Assembly: GCF_009930795.1 (NCBI RefSeq)
Contig: NZ_CP017146.1
Span: 186,001-250,000 of the forward strand
Reading direction: 5' to 3'
Source of the DNA: Marisediminicola antarctica
GTDB taxonomy: Bacteria > Actinomycetota > Actinomycetes > Actinomycetales > Microbacteriaceae
DNA: 64,000 bases
Each line of letters begins with the position of its first letter. Position 1 is the stretch's first letter. The notes under the pieces are model-generated. The model saw nothing but the letters and a program-made list of their open reading frames with translations, was not told the DNA's origin and searched no databases. Positions 8,859 through 17,486 of this stretch are shown here, piece by piece. A program made the position numbers and the translations under genes.

Positions 8859-9448
8859 TAGCCGTCCTCCGCGAGAACGTCGCTGATGATCGTGTCGAGG
8901 ATCGAGCGCTCCTGCAGCTGCCCCAGGATGCGCGCGGCAATGCGGCCCTCGGCGTCGAGAACGAAGGTGGTGGGGACCGCCTGCGGTGGGATCTCCCCGG
9001 CGAAGGCGAGTCGTACTTCGCCGGTCTTGTTGTCGAGGAGCGACGGGTAGGTGACGCCGAACTTGCGCGCGAACGCGAGCGAGGTCTCGGCACCGTCGTA
9101 GATGTTGACCCCGACGAAGGAGGCGCCGTTGCCCTCGTACTGCTGGGCGAGCGCATCGAGGTCGGGGGCCTCGGCGCGGCACGGGGCGCATCCGGCGTAC
9201 CAGAAGTTGACGACGAGCACCTCGCCGGCGAAGTCGGTGCTCGCGAACGGCTCGCCGGCGTCGGTCTCCCCGGCGAACGAGATCGGCCCTGCCCGGTCGG
9301 CCTCGGGCACCTCGAGGATCCCGTCTCCCGAGATGTAGTTGGTGTTGCCGCCGTTGAGGTACTCCTCGGCGAGAGGGTCGCTCGCGCATCCGCTGAGCAC
9401 CAGCGCGGCGACCGATACGGTCGCGGTCGCGAGCAGGCGGAGTTTCAT
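8858..9448 (-). CDS. TlpA/ResA-type thiol-disulfide lipoprotein
   Basis: A 196-residue membrane-anchored thioredoxin-fold protein. A signal peptide ends in the lipobox LVLSGC with the lipidated Cys at residue 21. The redox site is WYAGCAPCR, and the cis-proline segment is PTTFVLD near the C-terminus. ResA/TlpA proteins reduce the haem-binding cysteines of apocytochrome c, using electrons supplied by CcdA, whose gene follows immediately. The ATG overlaps the TGA of the upstream phosphatase gene (ATGA at 9445-9448), indicating translational coupling. Confidence 0.9.
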   Translation of the reverse strand: MKLRLLATATVSVAALVLSGCASDPLAEEYLNGGNTNYISGDGILEVPEADRAGPISFAGETDAGEPFASTDFAGEVLVVNFWYAGCAPCRAEAPDLDALAQQYEGNGASFVGVNIYDGAETSLAFARKFGVTYPSLLDNKTGEVRLAFAGEIPPQAVPTTFVLDAEGRIAARILGQLQERSILDTIISDVLAEDG

Positions 9449-10107
9449 ACTGCCCCCGTGTCGACGGCGCGAAGCAGCAGAGCGGCGGCCGGCTCCTGGT
9501 AGTCGACCTCGCGGTAGCGGGGGGCGCCGGGCACGGCAGCCTCGATGCGGGCAAAGGTGGTCACGCTGGAGAGGCTGCAGCGGCGTTTGCGCGGATCGTG
9601 CCAGAGGCGCTTGCCGGCAACGGCACGCTGAGCCATGACGATCGGCATCTGATGGCTGACCATGACGGCCTCGCCGTCGGTGGCGTTCCACGCGGCATCC
9701 ATTGCGGCGATCATGCGCGCGGCGACCTCGACGAACGGCTCACCCCAGCTGGGACGGTAGGGGTTGTAGATCCAGGGCCAGGTTCGCGGATGCAGCAGCA
9801 GGGACGGACCGAATTCGAGCGCCCCACCCTCGAATTTGTTGTGCGGCTCGATCAGTCTGTCCTCGGTCGTGATGTCGAGACCGAACGTGTCTGCCCAGGG
9901 AGCGGCCGACTCCTGGGCGCGCTGCAACGGGCTCGAGAAGAGCGCGGTGACCGGGCGGCCGACGAGGTGCTCGGCGGTAGAGGTGGCCATCGCGACGCCG
10001 AGCTCGGAGAGGTGGAAGCCGGGTATGCGGCCATACAGCACGCCCTCGGGATTGTGCACCTCGCCATGGCGGACGAGGTGAATGAGAGAGGCTGCCACAT
10101 CATCCAT
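9445..10107 (-). CDS. histidine phosphatase family protein (phosphoglycerate mutase-like)
   Basis: About 220 residues from the ATG at 10107. The catalytic RHG motif is at the N-terminus (LIHLVRHGEVHNPEG), the distal His in VMVSHQMPIV, and a conserved Glu/Arg region in LFSSPLQRAQESA. It is a branch-1 histidine phosphatase; the substrate cannot be read from sequence. In many actinobacteria such a gene heads the TlpA-CcdA-ResB-CcsB operon, as here, but the functional link is unknown. An upstream in-frame start at 10188 would add 27 poorly conserved residues. Confidence 0.85.
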   Translation of the reverse strand: MDDVAASLIHLVRHGEVHNPEGVLYGRIPGFHLSELGVAMATSTAEHLVGRPVTALFSSPLQRAQESAAPWADTFGLDITTEDRLIEPHNKFEGGALEFGPSLLLHPRTWPWIYNPYRPSWGEPFVEVAARMIAAMDAAWNATDGEAVMVSHQMPIVMAQRAVAGKRLWHDPRKRRCSLSSVTTFARIEAAVPGAPRYREVDYQEPAAALLLRAVDTGAV

Positions 10108-10203
10108 TCTACGTTTTCCATCACTGCCAGATTGCCGAGAGCTGCACCGCACGGCTCCCGGCGAAACATGGGTGCGAGCGACTGGCAACTACAGTGGTTG
10201 CTC

Positions 10204-11532
10204 GTGACCCAACGCACCCTGATCAAGAACCTTGTCTCCTCCACCGACGGCCCCGTCTCGGTCTCGGGGTGGGTGGAGACTGTGCGCGACCAGAAGAAGG
10301 TGCAGTTCGTCGTACTGCGCGACGAGTCCGGCGCCGTACAGCTCGTTCACCCGCGTATCTTCAACGAGGACGGCACGCCGGCCGACGACGCCATCGCCGA
10401 GGAGATCTCGGCGCTGAGCCAGGGCACCTTCCTCACCGCGACGGGTGACCTCAAGCACGACGAGCGCGTCAAGCTCGGCGGCGTCGAGATCAAGCTCGAT
10501 GGCCTCGAGATCGCCGCCCGAGCCATCGCCGAGACCCCGATCGCGGACGACTCCGGCGTCGACAAGCGCATGGACTGGCGATTCCTCGACCTGCGGGTGC
10601 CGAAGAATTCGCTGATCTTCAAGATCCAGACCACGTTCGAGCACGCGCTTCGTTGCTACTGGATCGACAACGACTTCGTCGAGCTGCACACACCCAAGTT
10701 GATGGCGAGCGCGAGCGAGTCCCGCGCCGAGCTCTTCGAGGTCGAGTACTTCGAGACGAAGGCCTACCTCGCGCAGAGCCCCCAGTTCTTCAAGCAGATG
10801 GCGCAGCCGGCCGGCTTCGGCAAGATCTTCGAGATCGGCCCGGCGTTTCGCGCCGACCCGTCGTTCACGAGCCGTCACGCGACCGAGTTCACGAGCGTCG
10901 ACGCGGAGATCAGCTGGATCGACAGCCACGAGACCGTGATGACGATGCACGAAGAGCTCATGGTCGCCGGCTTCACCGCGGTCAAGGAGAAGCACGGCGC
11001 CGAGATCGAGGCCCTCTACGGACTCGAGGTCACCGTTCCCACGACCCCGTTCCCGCGCATCGCTCTTGCCGAGGCCAAGCGCATCGTCGCCGAGCGCGGC
11101 TACGAGGTGCCACGCCAGGACGACGACATGGATCCAGAGGGCGAGCGTCAGATCGCGGCGTACGTCAAGGAGACCTACGGGCACGAGTTCGTGTTCCTGA
11201 CCGACTATGCCTCGAGCATCCGACCGTTTTACCACATGCGCAACGCTGAGGACGGCGCTGTCACCAACAGCTACGACCTCATCTTCAACGGGGTCGAGAT
11301 CTCGACGGGCGCGCAGCGCGAGCACCGCATCGAGGTGCTCGTCGAGCAGGCCAAGGAGAAGGGACTCGACCCGGAGGAGCTCGACTTCTACCTCGACTTC
11401 TTCCGCTATGGCGTTCCGCCGCACGGCGGCTTCGGCATGGGCCTGAGCCGCGTTCTCATGCTCATGCTGAAGCTCCCGAACCTGCGCGAGGCAACCTACC
11501 TGTTCCGCGGTCCGACTCGCCTCACCCCCTAG
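10204..11532 (+). CDS. aspS: aspartyl-tRNA synthetase, short archaeal-type (probably tRNA(Asp/Asn))
   Basis: A class IIb synthetase of 442 residues, much shorter than the roughly 590-residue bacterial AspRS because it lacks the GAD insertion domain. The N-terminal OB fold (VSVSGWVETVRDQKKVQF) is followed by motif 2 (FEIGPAFRADPSF) and motif 3 (GGFGMGLSRVLMLML). This architecture is the archaeal/eukaryal one, and in bacteria is usually the non-discriminating form that also charges tRNA-Asn with Asp. TACAGT (10190-10195) ends 8 nt before the GTG, indicating a leaderless mRNA; longer upstream extensions lack homology-like features. Confidence 0.9.
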   Translation: MTQRTLIKNLVSSTDGPVSVSGWVETVRDQKKVQFVVLRDESGAVQLVHPRIFNEDGTPADDAIAEEISALSQGTFLTATGDLKHDERVKLGGVEIKLDGLEIAARAIAETPIADDSGVDKRMDWRFLDLRVPKNSLIFKIQTTFEHALRCYWIDNDFVELHTPKLMASASESRAELFEVEYFETKAYLAQSPQFFKQMAQPAGFGKIFEIGPAFRADPSFTSRHATEFTSVDAEISWIDSHETVMTMHEELMVAGFTAVKEKHGAEIEALYGLEVTVPTTPFPRIALAEAKRIVAERGYEVPRQDDDMDPEGERQIAAYVKETYGHEFVFLTDYASSIRPFYHMRNAEDGAVTNSYDLIFNGVEISTGAQREHRIEVLVEQAKEKGLDPEELDFYLDFFRYGVPPHGGFGMGLSRVLMLMLKLPNLREATYLFRGPTRLTP

Positions 11533-11619
11533 AAACGCAGGGGCGTCGCCCGGCAAGGGCACACAACTGGGGCAACCCACGGCAGTGATCGGGGCGCGGT
11601 GGCTGGTACCGTGACCGTC

Positions 11620-12189
11620 ATGAACACCACTTCTGACCCCGCCCGAACCGCCGCCGTCCAGGCCGGGGAGGAGCTCCACCGTCTCGTTCGACTGCACGTC
11701 GACCAGGTTGCGTCGGGCAACGACGACGACGACGTCGCCGAAGACACCGACCGCGCCCTCTGGGAGGCCGTGGCCGCGTACGGCGTCGCGCTCGACGACC
11801 TCTACGACGAGGAGTCGGACGACGAGGACAACGACGAGCCTGACGAGCTCACCTTCACGGTGCGCACCCGTTACGACTACACCGTGGTCGACGAGAAGGC
11901 GTTCCTCGCCGGTGGCCAGGGCATCGCCGGCGCCGTCGGCGCACTCCTCAAACGTGCGGGAGGCAAGCCGGTCCCCGCCCTCGAGGTCGCGTCGCTCGAG
12001 ACGGGCAGCGGGCTCATCACGGTGCACCTGAACGCCGAGCTGCTCACGGCGGAGAACTTCGCCGAAGCGGAGGAGCCGACCGACCTGCTGCTGGTCGACC
12101 GCGACGAGTCGCTGCAGTTCGTGCTCGATGAGCCCGTCTTCGGGTCGCGCGCCGAGGCCGAGGCGGCCGCGCGCCGGTCCGACGACTGA
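11620..12189 (+). CDS. conserved hypothetical acidic protein
   Basis: I do not recognise a named family. About 189 residues, strongly acidic: a run of Asp/Glu occupies residues about 58-75 (EESDDEDNDEPDEL), followed by a more ordered half with FTVRTRYDYTVVDEKAFLAGG and an Arg/Ala tail. No signal peptide or membrane segment is visible, so it is probably cytoplasmic. The ATG at 11620 is chosen because TACCGT (11607-11612) lies 7 nt upstream; an in-frame GTG at 11599 is possible. It stands alone downstream of aspS. Confidence 0.7.
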   Translation: MNTTSDPARTAAVQAGEELHRLVRLHVDQVASGNDDDDVAEDTDRALWEAVAAYGVALDDLYDEESDDEDNDEPDELTFTVRTRYDYTVVDEKAFLAGGQGIAGAVGALLKRAGGKPVPALEVASLETGSGLITVHLNAELLTAENFAEAEEPTDLLLVDRDESLQFVLDEPVFGSRAEAEAAARRSDD

Positions 12190-12245
12190 GGCAGGATCAC
12201 TGACCCAGAACGCACGACGACTCGTGGCAGCTGGCGGGCCGGGCC

Positions 12246-12545
12246 TCAGACCAGAATGTCGACCGCCGCGCGGTGGGCGACGAGTGGACGGATTATTCCG
12301 GCGACCCGCTGGTGCTCCGGGTGGTCGATGTAGGTGCGCAGCGCCGCCTCGTCGGAGTAGTCGGCGACGAGCACCAGATCCCAGTTGGTGTCGAGGGAGA
12401 CGACATTCGACGCAACCGTGAGGCTCCGAATCTCCGGGATGAGCGGCACGAGCCCCTGGAGCGCCGCGGCGATCGTCGCGGCGTGCTCGAGTTTCGCCGC
12501 GGTGTCCTCGGCTGCGAGCTTCCAGGTGATGATGTGCCTCAGCAT
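12246..12545 (-). CDS. Dabb family (stress-responsive A/B barrel) protein
   Basis: A 99-residue protein with the typical Dabb opening MLRHIITWKL, the central LVLVADYSDEAAL and the YIDHPEHQRV segment. Family members are small dimeric alpha-beta barrels, some of them enzymes and many uncharacterised. The ATG overlaps the end of the glutaredoxin-like gene by 7 bp, so both are probably on one leaderless transcript starting at the upstream gene. Confidence 0.8.
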   Translation of the reverse strand: MLRHIITWKLAAEDTAAKLEHAATIAAALQGLVPLIPEIRSLTVASNVVSLDTNWDLVLVADYSDEAALRTYIDHPEHQRVAGIIRPLVAHRAAVDILV

Positions 12546-12811
12546 GGGTCTTCTTTCAGTAGTGCGGCGCGGAGCCTGGCCGGCTCGATACGCCAGATGT
12601 TGTGTACTCGTCCGTTGATGAGCAGCACGGGGATCTCGTCCGAGTACTTCTCAAGCAGGTCGGGGTCGTCGAGGATCGACACCTCGTCGACGGTGATCGG
12701 CGCGCGCGCCTCGTCGCCGAGTGCGGCGATGACCTCGGCGACAATCTCGCGGGCGTCGTCGCACAGGTGGCACCCTGGTTTTGACAGCAGGGTGAGGACG
12801 ATGGGCGGCAC
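12539..12811 (-). CDS. glutaredoxin family protein (DUF836-like)
   Basis: A 90-residue thioredoxin-fold protein. The N-terminal strand VLTLLSKPGCHLC carries a CHLC (CxxC) redox site at residues about 14-17, and EIPVLLING provides the cis-proline segment. It belongs to the small glutaredoxin-like proteins of actinobacteria; the partner is unknown. The start is GTG, with TAGGCT (12818-12823 on the minus strand) ending 6 nt upstream, a leaderless layout. The downstream Dabb gene overlaps it. Confidence 0.83.
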   Translation of the reverse strand: MPPIVLTLLSKPGCHLCDDAREIVAEVIAALGDEARAPITVDEVSILDDPDLLEKYSDEIPVLLINGRVHNIWRIEPARLRAALLKEDPC

Positions 12812-12855
12812 AGTCTGAGCCTAGTTCGTGCATCCTGTCCCTAGACTTGTCGGCA

Positions 12856-13653
12856 ATGTGCGACGCCGACCCCAGCTCCGCCGCCGTTCCGGCCGAGGGC
12901 GCCGCGAGCGGAACCCCGATCGTTGCCTTCTTCGACGTCGACAACACGCTGCTGCGGGGCGCGAGCATCTATCACCTCGGACGCGGGGCCAGACGGCGTG
13001 GGATGCTGCGGCTACGCGACCTCGTGCGGTTCGGCTGGCACCAGGCCCGGTTCGTCGCCGTCGGCGAGAACGGAAGGCACCTGGTCGGCCTACGCGAGCG
13101 GGCGCTACAGCTCATCAACGGACGATCCGAGCAGGAACTCGAAGAGATCGCCGAGGAGGTCTACGACGACTTCATCGCGCGGAGACTCTGGCCGGAGACG
13201 GTGGAGTTGGCTCGGGAGCACCTGCGCAAGGGCCACGAAGTGTGGCTGATCACCGCCACCCCGCTCGTCGTCGCCCGGGTCATCGCGGCGAGACTCGGGT
13301 TGACGGGTGCGCTCGGGACCCGCCTCGAGAGCGTCGACGGCCTCTACACGGGCGCCCTTGCCGGACCGATGCTGCACGGCGAGCAGAAGGTCACAGCGGC
13401 AACAACGCTCGCCGGCTTCCTCGATTCGAACCTCGCCGACTGCTGGGCCTACTCGGACTCACGCAACGACATCCCGTTGCTCGAACTCGTCGGCAACCGC
13501 GTGGTCGTGAACCCGGATGCCCTCCTCGCGCGGCACGCGCGAACGCACGGCTGGTCGACGCTCAGGCTTCGACCCTCCAGCATCCGCCGGGCCCAGCGGC
13601 TCGTTCGCCGGGAGGCGAGACCGGCCCGTGGCAAGAAAAAACGCCGGACCTGA
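12856..13653 (+). CDS. HAD-IB family hydrolase (SerB-like phosphatase)
   Basis: About 265 residues. The nucleophile motif FFDVDNTLLRG (DxDxT) lies near residue 28, the Ser/Thr motif II in LITATPLVVARVIA, and motif III/IV in YSDSRNDIPLL. This fits the HAD-IB subfamily with an alpha-helical cap (phosphoserine phosphatase-like or lipid phosphatase). Substrate unknown. The ATG at 12856 is preferred over a TTG at 12847 because TAGACT (12842-12847) ends 8 nt before it. The 3' end overlaps a terminator that serves the opposite-strand bS22 gene. Confidence 0.85.
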   Translation: MCDADPSSAAVPAEGAASGTPIVAFFDVDNTLLRGASIYHLGRGARRRGMLRLRDLVRFGWHQARFVAVGENGRHLVGLRERALQLINGRSEQELEEIAEEVYDDFIARRLWPETVELAREHLRKGHEVWLITATPLVVARVIAARLGLTGALGTRLESVDGLYTGALAGPMLHGEQKVTAATTLAGFLDSNLADCWAYSDSRNDIPLLELVGNRVVVNPDALLARHARTHGWSTLRLRPSSIRRAQRLVRREARPARGKKKRRT

Positions 13654-13665
13654 CGGTCCGGCGTT
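13635..13665 (-). terminator. Rho-independent terminator of the bS22 gene
   Basis: A perfect hairpin, AACGCCGGACC / TGAC loop / GGTCCGGCGTT (13640-13665). On the minus strand it is followed by a run of six T then CTT, so it is a strong terminator for the small gene at 13703-13801. On the plus strand there is no T run. The hairpin contains the TGA stop of the HAD gene in its loop, an economical overlap. Confidence 0.85.
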
Positions 13666-13702
13666 CATCTTGGGCGAAAGCGAAATGGTCGCCCGTTGCC
13701 TG

Positions 13703-13801
13703 CTACTTCTTGTTGCGGCGCTGGTGGCGCGTCTTACGAAGCAGCTTGCGGTGCTTCTTCTTCGCCATACGCTTGCGACGCTTCTTGATTACGGAACCCA
13801 T
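13703..13801 (-). CDS. bS22-type 30S ribosomal protein / AURKAIP1-COX24 domain peptide
   Basis: A 32-codon gene encoding a very basic peptide: [19 protein letters not shown] begins it and it ends RRNKK. This is the short actinobacterial peptide conserved as the AURKAIP1/COX24 domain, seen in mycobacterial 30S subunits as bS22. It has its own promoter: TAGACT on the minus strand at 13870-13875, and GTGAGG upstream of the ATG as an SD. Its own terminator lies at 13635-13665. The gene is too short for most gene finders. Confidence 0.92.
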   Translation of the reverse strand: MGSVIKKRRKRMAKKKHRKLLRKTRHQRRNKK

Positions 13802-13899
13802 AAAAACCTCACTGATTCTGGAACGGATCACCGGGTCCGTTCAGAACCGCGGAAAAATTACCTCGGGACAGTCTACTCCTTTTGCCGGGAGCAGTCGTT

Positions 13900-14421
13900 C
13901 TACCGGCCGAACACTTTCCGGAGCGGCTCGATAACACGCTGCTGCACGCCAGCCGTGGCCCCCTCGATGACGGAGCGCGCCTGGTGGGAAGCACCGGCGG
14001 CAGCCCGCCCGATCGTCGCACCCGCCACGCCACCGCTCGGCAGGGACTGCGCGACCCGCCTAATCGGTCCGGGAACGCCCGAGCCGGACCACGCGGCGAA
14101 CACCGCGATGCCCCCGTCGTTTGCCTCCGCCTCGAAGTGCGACGCAAGGAACGGGACGAGCCAGTCCTCGACGGCCTCCAGCGGCGCCGGGTCGAGGCTG
14201 TAGTAGCGGTGCTGGCCGTCCTCGCGCACCCGCACGAGGTGGCTCTCGCGCAGAACCTTGAGATGCTTGGACACGGTCGGCTGGCTGATCGCGAGCAACT
14301 CGACCATCTCCCCGACACTCAGCTCCCCGACGTCGCCGTCGGAGGCCACAAACTTGTCAAGGAGCAGTTGGAGGAGCTCGCGCCGTGTTGTGTCGGCGAG
14401 AACGTCAAAGATGTCGGCCAT
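13900..14421 (-). CDS. ArsR-type winged-helix transcriptional regulator
   Basis: A 173-residue protein with an N-terminal winged helix: MADIFDVLADTTRRELLQLL, then the recognition helix ISQPTVSKHLKVLRESHLV and the wing VREDGQHRYYSLDP, all typical of ArsR. The C-terminal 70 residues are Ala/Gly-rich and probably disordered. No metal-binding Cys pair is visible, so the signal is unknown. TAGCCT lies 6 nt before the ATG on the minus strand (leaderless). It is divergent from the ktrB gene, which it might regulate, but no operator is evident. Confidence 0.83.
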   Translation of the reverse strand: MADIFDVLADTTRRELLQLLLDKFVASDGDVGELSVGEMVELLAISQPTVSKHLKVLRESHLVRVREDGQHRYYSLDPAPLEAVEDWLVPFLASHFEAEANDGGIAVFAAWSGSGVPGPIRRVAQSLPSGGVAGATIGRAAAGASHQARSVIEGATAGVQQRVIEPLRKVFGR

Positions 14422-14508
14422 CCGCTCAGGCTAGCGGCCCGCGTGCGGGGAGTACCATGACGAAGTCGTTGAAGCATGTTGAGCCGCCGATCTTGCGAGG
14501 GGATACTC

Positions 14509-15933
14509 ATGGCCACCAAGCCGGTGTCACACCGGTCGTTGCTGGGCAAGGTGCGCGACCGTATCGACGATTTCGCCGCATCGACACCGGCTCGCTTCGC
14601 GATCATCATCTTCACCGCACTCGTGCTCGTGTTCACGCTCCTGCTCGGCCTGCCCATCTCCAACCGGACCGGCGACTTCACACCCCTCGCCGACGCCTTC
14701 TTCACCGCCGTGTCGACCATTTGCGTCACCGGTCTGGTCACCGTCGACATGGCGAACTATTGGTCGCCCTTCGGCCACGCCGTCATCTTCATCGGGGTGG
14801 AGATCGGCGCGGTCGGCGTGCTCACGCTCGCGTCGATCCTCGGGCTCGTGATCTCCCGCCGACTCGGCCTGCGCGCGAAGCTCATGGCCGTCGGCGACAG
14901 CAACCCACTTCGCGTCCGGCGCGGGGCGGTGGCCGAGGGACAGGCGGTCAGGCTGGGCGAGATCGGCGGGCTTCTCGTCACCGTCGCGGTCAGCATGCTC
15001 ATTATCGAGCTCGTCATCGCGCTGCTGCTCTTCCCTCGCGTGCTCTCCGAGACGAACGACTTCCTCGATGCCCTTTGGGTGTCGTCGTCATTCGCCGTGA
15101 TGTCGTTCACAAACACGGGCTTCGTGCTCGTTCCGAACGGCATCGCGCCGTACGCCACCGATGTCTGGTTCCTCTCGATCATCATGATCTCGGTGTTCCT
15201 CGGCGCGGTCGGCTTCCCGGTCTTCTTCGTGCTCGCCCGAAACCTTCGCCGGCCGAAGCGGTGGTCGCTGCACGTGAAGCTCACCCTCGTGACGACGGTG
15301 ATCCTGTTCGTGCTCGGCACCCTCGCCTTCTTCGCGCTCGAGTTCAATAACCCCCGAACCTTCGGCTCGCTCGACTTCGGTCAGCGGGCCCTGCAATCGT
15401 CGTTCCTGTCGATGATGACGAGGTCCGGGGGGTTCTCCACATTCGATATCGCCGAACTCAACAATTCGAGCCTCCTGGTCGGCGACATGCTCATGTTCGT
15501 CGGCGGTGGCTCGGCCTCGACCGCGGGCGGCATCAAGGTCACGACCCTCGCGATCCTCTTCCTCGCCGCCTTCGCGGAGGCGAGGGGAACCGATTCAATG
15601 GAGGCCTTCGACCGCCGCATCCCGTCGGACGTGCTGCGGGTCTCGGTCAGCGTCGTGCTGTGGGGAGCAACGACCGTCGCCACCGCGACGATCCTGGTGC
15701 TTCAGCTCACCGATGCCTCACTCGACCATGTGCTCTTCGACGTCATCTCCGCCTTCGGCACCTCGGGGCTCAGCACCGGGCTGACGCAGAACGCACCCGA
15801 CTCGGCCCAGTACGTGCTCGCGATCACGATGTTCATGGGGCGCGTTGGTACAGTGACTCTCGCCGCGGCGCTTGCCGCGAGCACTCGCCGGCAGTTGTTC
15901 CGGCGCGCAGAAGAAAGGCCGATCGTTGGTTGA
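14509..15933 (+). CDS. ktrB: TrkH/KtrB-family potassium uptake membrane subunit
   Basis: A 474-residue K+ (or Na+-coupled K+) channel subunit of the SKT superfamily. Four P-loop-like repeats are visible around selectivity glycines, for example STICVTGLVTVD (first), SFTNTGFVL (second), TRSGGFSTFD (third) and SAFGTSGLSTG (fourth), each followed by a hydrophobic helix. The ATG at 14509 follows an AGGGG SD. The cytoplasmic gating partner KtrA is encoded immediately downstream, with its TTG start overlapping the stop region of this gene. Confidence 0.92.
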   Translation: MATKPVSHRSLLGKVRDRIDDFAASTPARFAIIIFTALVLVFTLLLGLPISNRTGDFTPLADAFFTAVSTICVTGLVTVDMANYWSPFGHAVIFIGVEIGAVGVLTLASILGLVISRRLGLRAKLMAVGDSNPLRVRRGAVAEGQAVRLGEIGGLLVTVAVSMLIIELVIALLLFPRVLSETNDFLDALWVSSSFAVMSFTNTGFVLVPNGIAPYATDVWFLSIIMISVFLGAVGFPVFFVLARNLRRPKRWSLHVKLTLVTTVILFVLGTLAFFALEFNNPRTFGSLDFGQRALQSSFLSMMTRSGGFSTFDIAELNNSSLLVGDMLMFVGGGSASTAGGIKVTTLAILFLAAFAEARGTDSMEAFDRRIPSDVLRVSVSVVLWGATTVATATILVLQLTDASLDHVLFDVISAFGTSGLSTGLTQNAPDSAQYVLAITMFMGRVGTVTLAAALAASTRRQLFRRAEERPIVG

Positions 15934-16597
15934 GCGCATCCCCCACGACGCCCCCGTGCTGATCATCGGCCTCGGTCGATTCGGGGCCGCCACCGCAGGC
16001 CAACTCGACCGGCTCGACCGCGAGGTGCTCGCCGTGGACGAGAACGCCGGCCTCGTACAGAAGTGGTCGGAGCGGGTCACCCACACGGTTCAGGCGGATG
16101 CGCGCAGCATCGACGCCCTCCGCCAGATCGGCGCACAGGACTTCTCGGTCGCCGTCGTCGCGGTCGGCTCGTCTGTCGAAGCAAGCGTGCTGATCACCGC
16201 GAACCTCGTCGATCTCAAGATCCCGCAAATCTGGGCCAAGGCGATCAGCCAGTCGCACGGCAAGATCCTCGCCCGAATCGGAGCTAACCACGTCATCTAC
16301 CCGGAGGCCGAGGCTGGCGAACGCGTCGCCCACCTCGTCTCCGGCCGCATGATCGACTTCATCGAGTTCGACGACGACTTCGCGATTGTGAAGATGTACC
16401 CGCCGAAGCCGATTCGCGGGGTGAGCCTGGCCGAGTCGAGCGTTCGCCGCAAGTACGGCATCACTGTCGTCGGGGTAAAATCGCCCGGCAAGGAATTCAC
16501 CTACGCGACGCCCGATTCGGTCATCTCCAACCACGACCTCATCATCGTGAGCGGCAACTCCGTCGACATCGAGAAGTTCGCCTCGCTGCAAGCCTGA
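15926..16597 (+). CDS. ktrA: TrkA/KtrA-family RCK gating subunit
   Basis: About 223 residues: an N-terminal RCK Rossmann domain with the nucleotide motif LIIGLGRFGAATAGQL and the acidic ribose-binding residue in VLAVDEN, then a C-terminal TrkA-C domain. It forms an octameric ring that gates KtrB in response to ATP, ADP or NAD(H). The proposed start is TTG at 15926, 8 bp inside the end of ktrB, with AGAAAGG upstream. Length matches KtrA (about 220 residues) rather than the double-length TrkA. Confidence 0.9.
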   Translation: MVERIPHDAPVLIIGLGRFGAATAGQLDRLDREVLAVDENAGLVQKWSERVTHTVQADARSIDALRQIGAQDFSVAVVAVGSSVEASVLITANLVDLKIPQIWAKAISQSHGKILARIGANHVIYPEAEAGERVAHLVSGRMIDFIEFDDDFAIVKMYPPKPIRGVSLAESSVRRKYGITVVGVKSPGKEFTYATPDSVISNHDLIIVSGNSVDIEKFASLQA

Positions 16598-16639
16598 GCG
16601 CTGCAAGCCTGCGCAGCACGGACCACCTGGGCCCGGCTG

Positions 16640-17464
16640 TCAGGGCGCCGCAAGCTCCTGTGCCCGCGTGATCGCGGCATCCGTCGCCCTGTCGAACAGC
16701 GCCGAGAGGCCGGCCTCCTCGAGAACCTCGATCGCGCGCTCGGTGGTGCCCTTGGGGCTCGTTACGCGGCGGCGCAGCTCTGCCGGGGTCTCCCCCGAGA
16801 CCGCGAGCAGCTCGGAGGCGCCGAGGAACGTGTTTTCGACCATGACCCTGGACTCCTGCCGGGTGAAGCCGAGCTTGAAGGCCGTGCGCTCGAGCTCCTC
16901 GATGAGCAGGAACACATAGGCGGGACCCGAACCCGAGATGGCGCTGAGCGCGTCGATCCGGCTCTCCGGCACCTCGAGCACCGAGCCAACCGTGCCGAAG
17001 AGGGCGGTCACCACCGCGACATCCGCGTCGGATGCGCGATCTCCCGCGCTCACCCCGGTCACCGCACGGCCGACCGTCGCGGGCGTGTTCGGCATTGCAC
17101 GCAGCACCGGCACATCGACGAGCGCCTGCATGGTGTCGATCCGCACGCCGGCCGCGACGCTCACGACGATCGCGCCCGGGTCGATCGCACCGGAGATCTC
17201 CCGCAGGAGGTCCGGCACCATGTGCGGCTTGACCGCGACGAGCACGACGCGGGCGCCGGCCACGGCCGCGTGGTTGGCGCCGCGGTCCTTCTCGATCGCG
17301 AGGCTCGTGACGGAGGGCGAGCGCAGGGCAGCCGCCTTGCGCTCGGATCGGTTGGTGACCCGGATGCCGCCGTCGACGGTCACCCCGGGTGCGAGCAGCC
17401 CACTGAGGATTGCACCACCCATCGAGCCGGTACCGAGAATCGCGATTGAAGGAAGGTTGATCAT
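16640..17464 (-). CDS. proC: pyrroline-5-carboxylate reductase
   Basis: A 274-residue enzyme for the last step of proline synthesis (NADPH-dependent reduction of pyrroline-5-carboxylate). The Rossmann motif AILGTGSMGGAILSGLL opens the protein. The signature VPVLRAMPNTPATVGRAVTGV lies near residue 118-138, and the dimerisation segment SGSGPAYVFLLIEEL near 175. The ATG lacks an SD; a TAGGAT hexamer lies 6 nt upstream and is shared, as a palindrome, with the divergent cation transporter gene. Confidence 0.95.
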   Translation of the reverse strand: MINLPSIAILGTGSMGGAILSGLLAPGVTVDGGIRVTNRSERKAAALRSPSVTSLAIEKDRGANHAAVAGARVVLVAVKPHMVPDLLREISGAIDPGAIVVSVAAGVRIDTMQALVDVPVLRAMPNTPATVGRAVTGVSAGDRASDADVAVVTALFGTVGSVLEVPESRIDALSAISGSGPAYVFLLIEELERTAFKLGFTRQESRVMVENTFLGASELLAVSGETPAELRRRVTSPKGTTERAIEVLEEAGLSALFDRATDAAITRAQELAAP

Positions 17465-17470
17465 CTGCCC

Positions 17471-17480
17471 ATCCTAGGAT
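17471..17480. promoter_or_regulatory. shared palindromic -10 element for two divergent leaderless genes
   Basis: The 10-mer ATCCTAGGAT reads the same on both strands and so gives TAGGAT in each direction. On the plus strand 6 nt separate it from the ATG at 17487; on the minus strand 6 nt separate it from the ATG at 17464. The two start codons are only 22 bp apart. Divergent transcription by overlapping polymerases must be mutually exclusive at any one moment. Confidence 0.7.
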
Positions 17481-17486
17481 TGGCCC

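Noticed and set aside
9598-10203. A possible 200-residue N-terminal extension of aspS.
   Set aside because: The region codes for the phosphatase on the other strand, and a -10 hexamer sits directly before the GTG at 10204.
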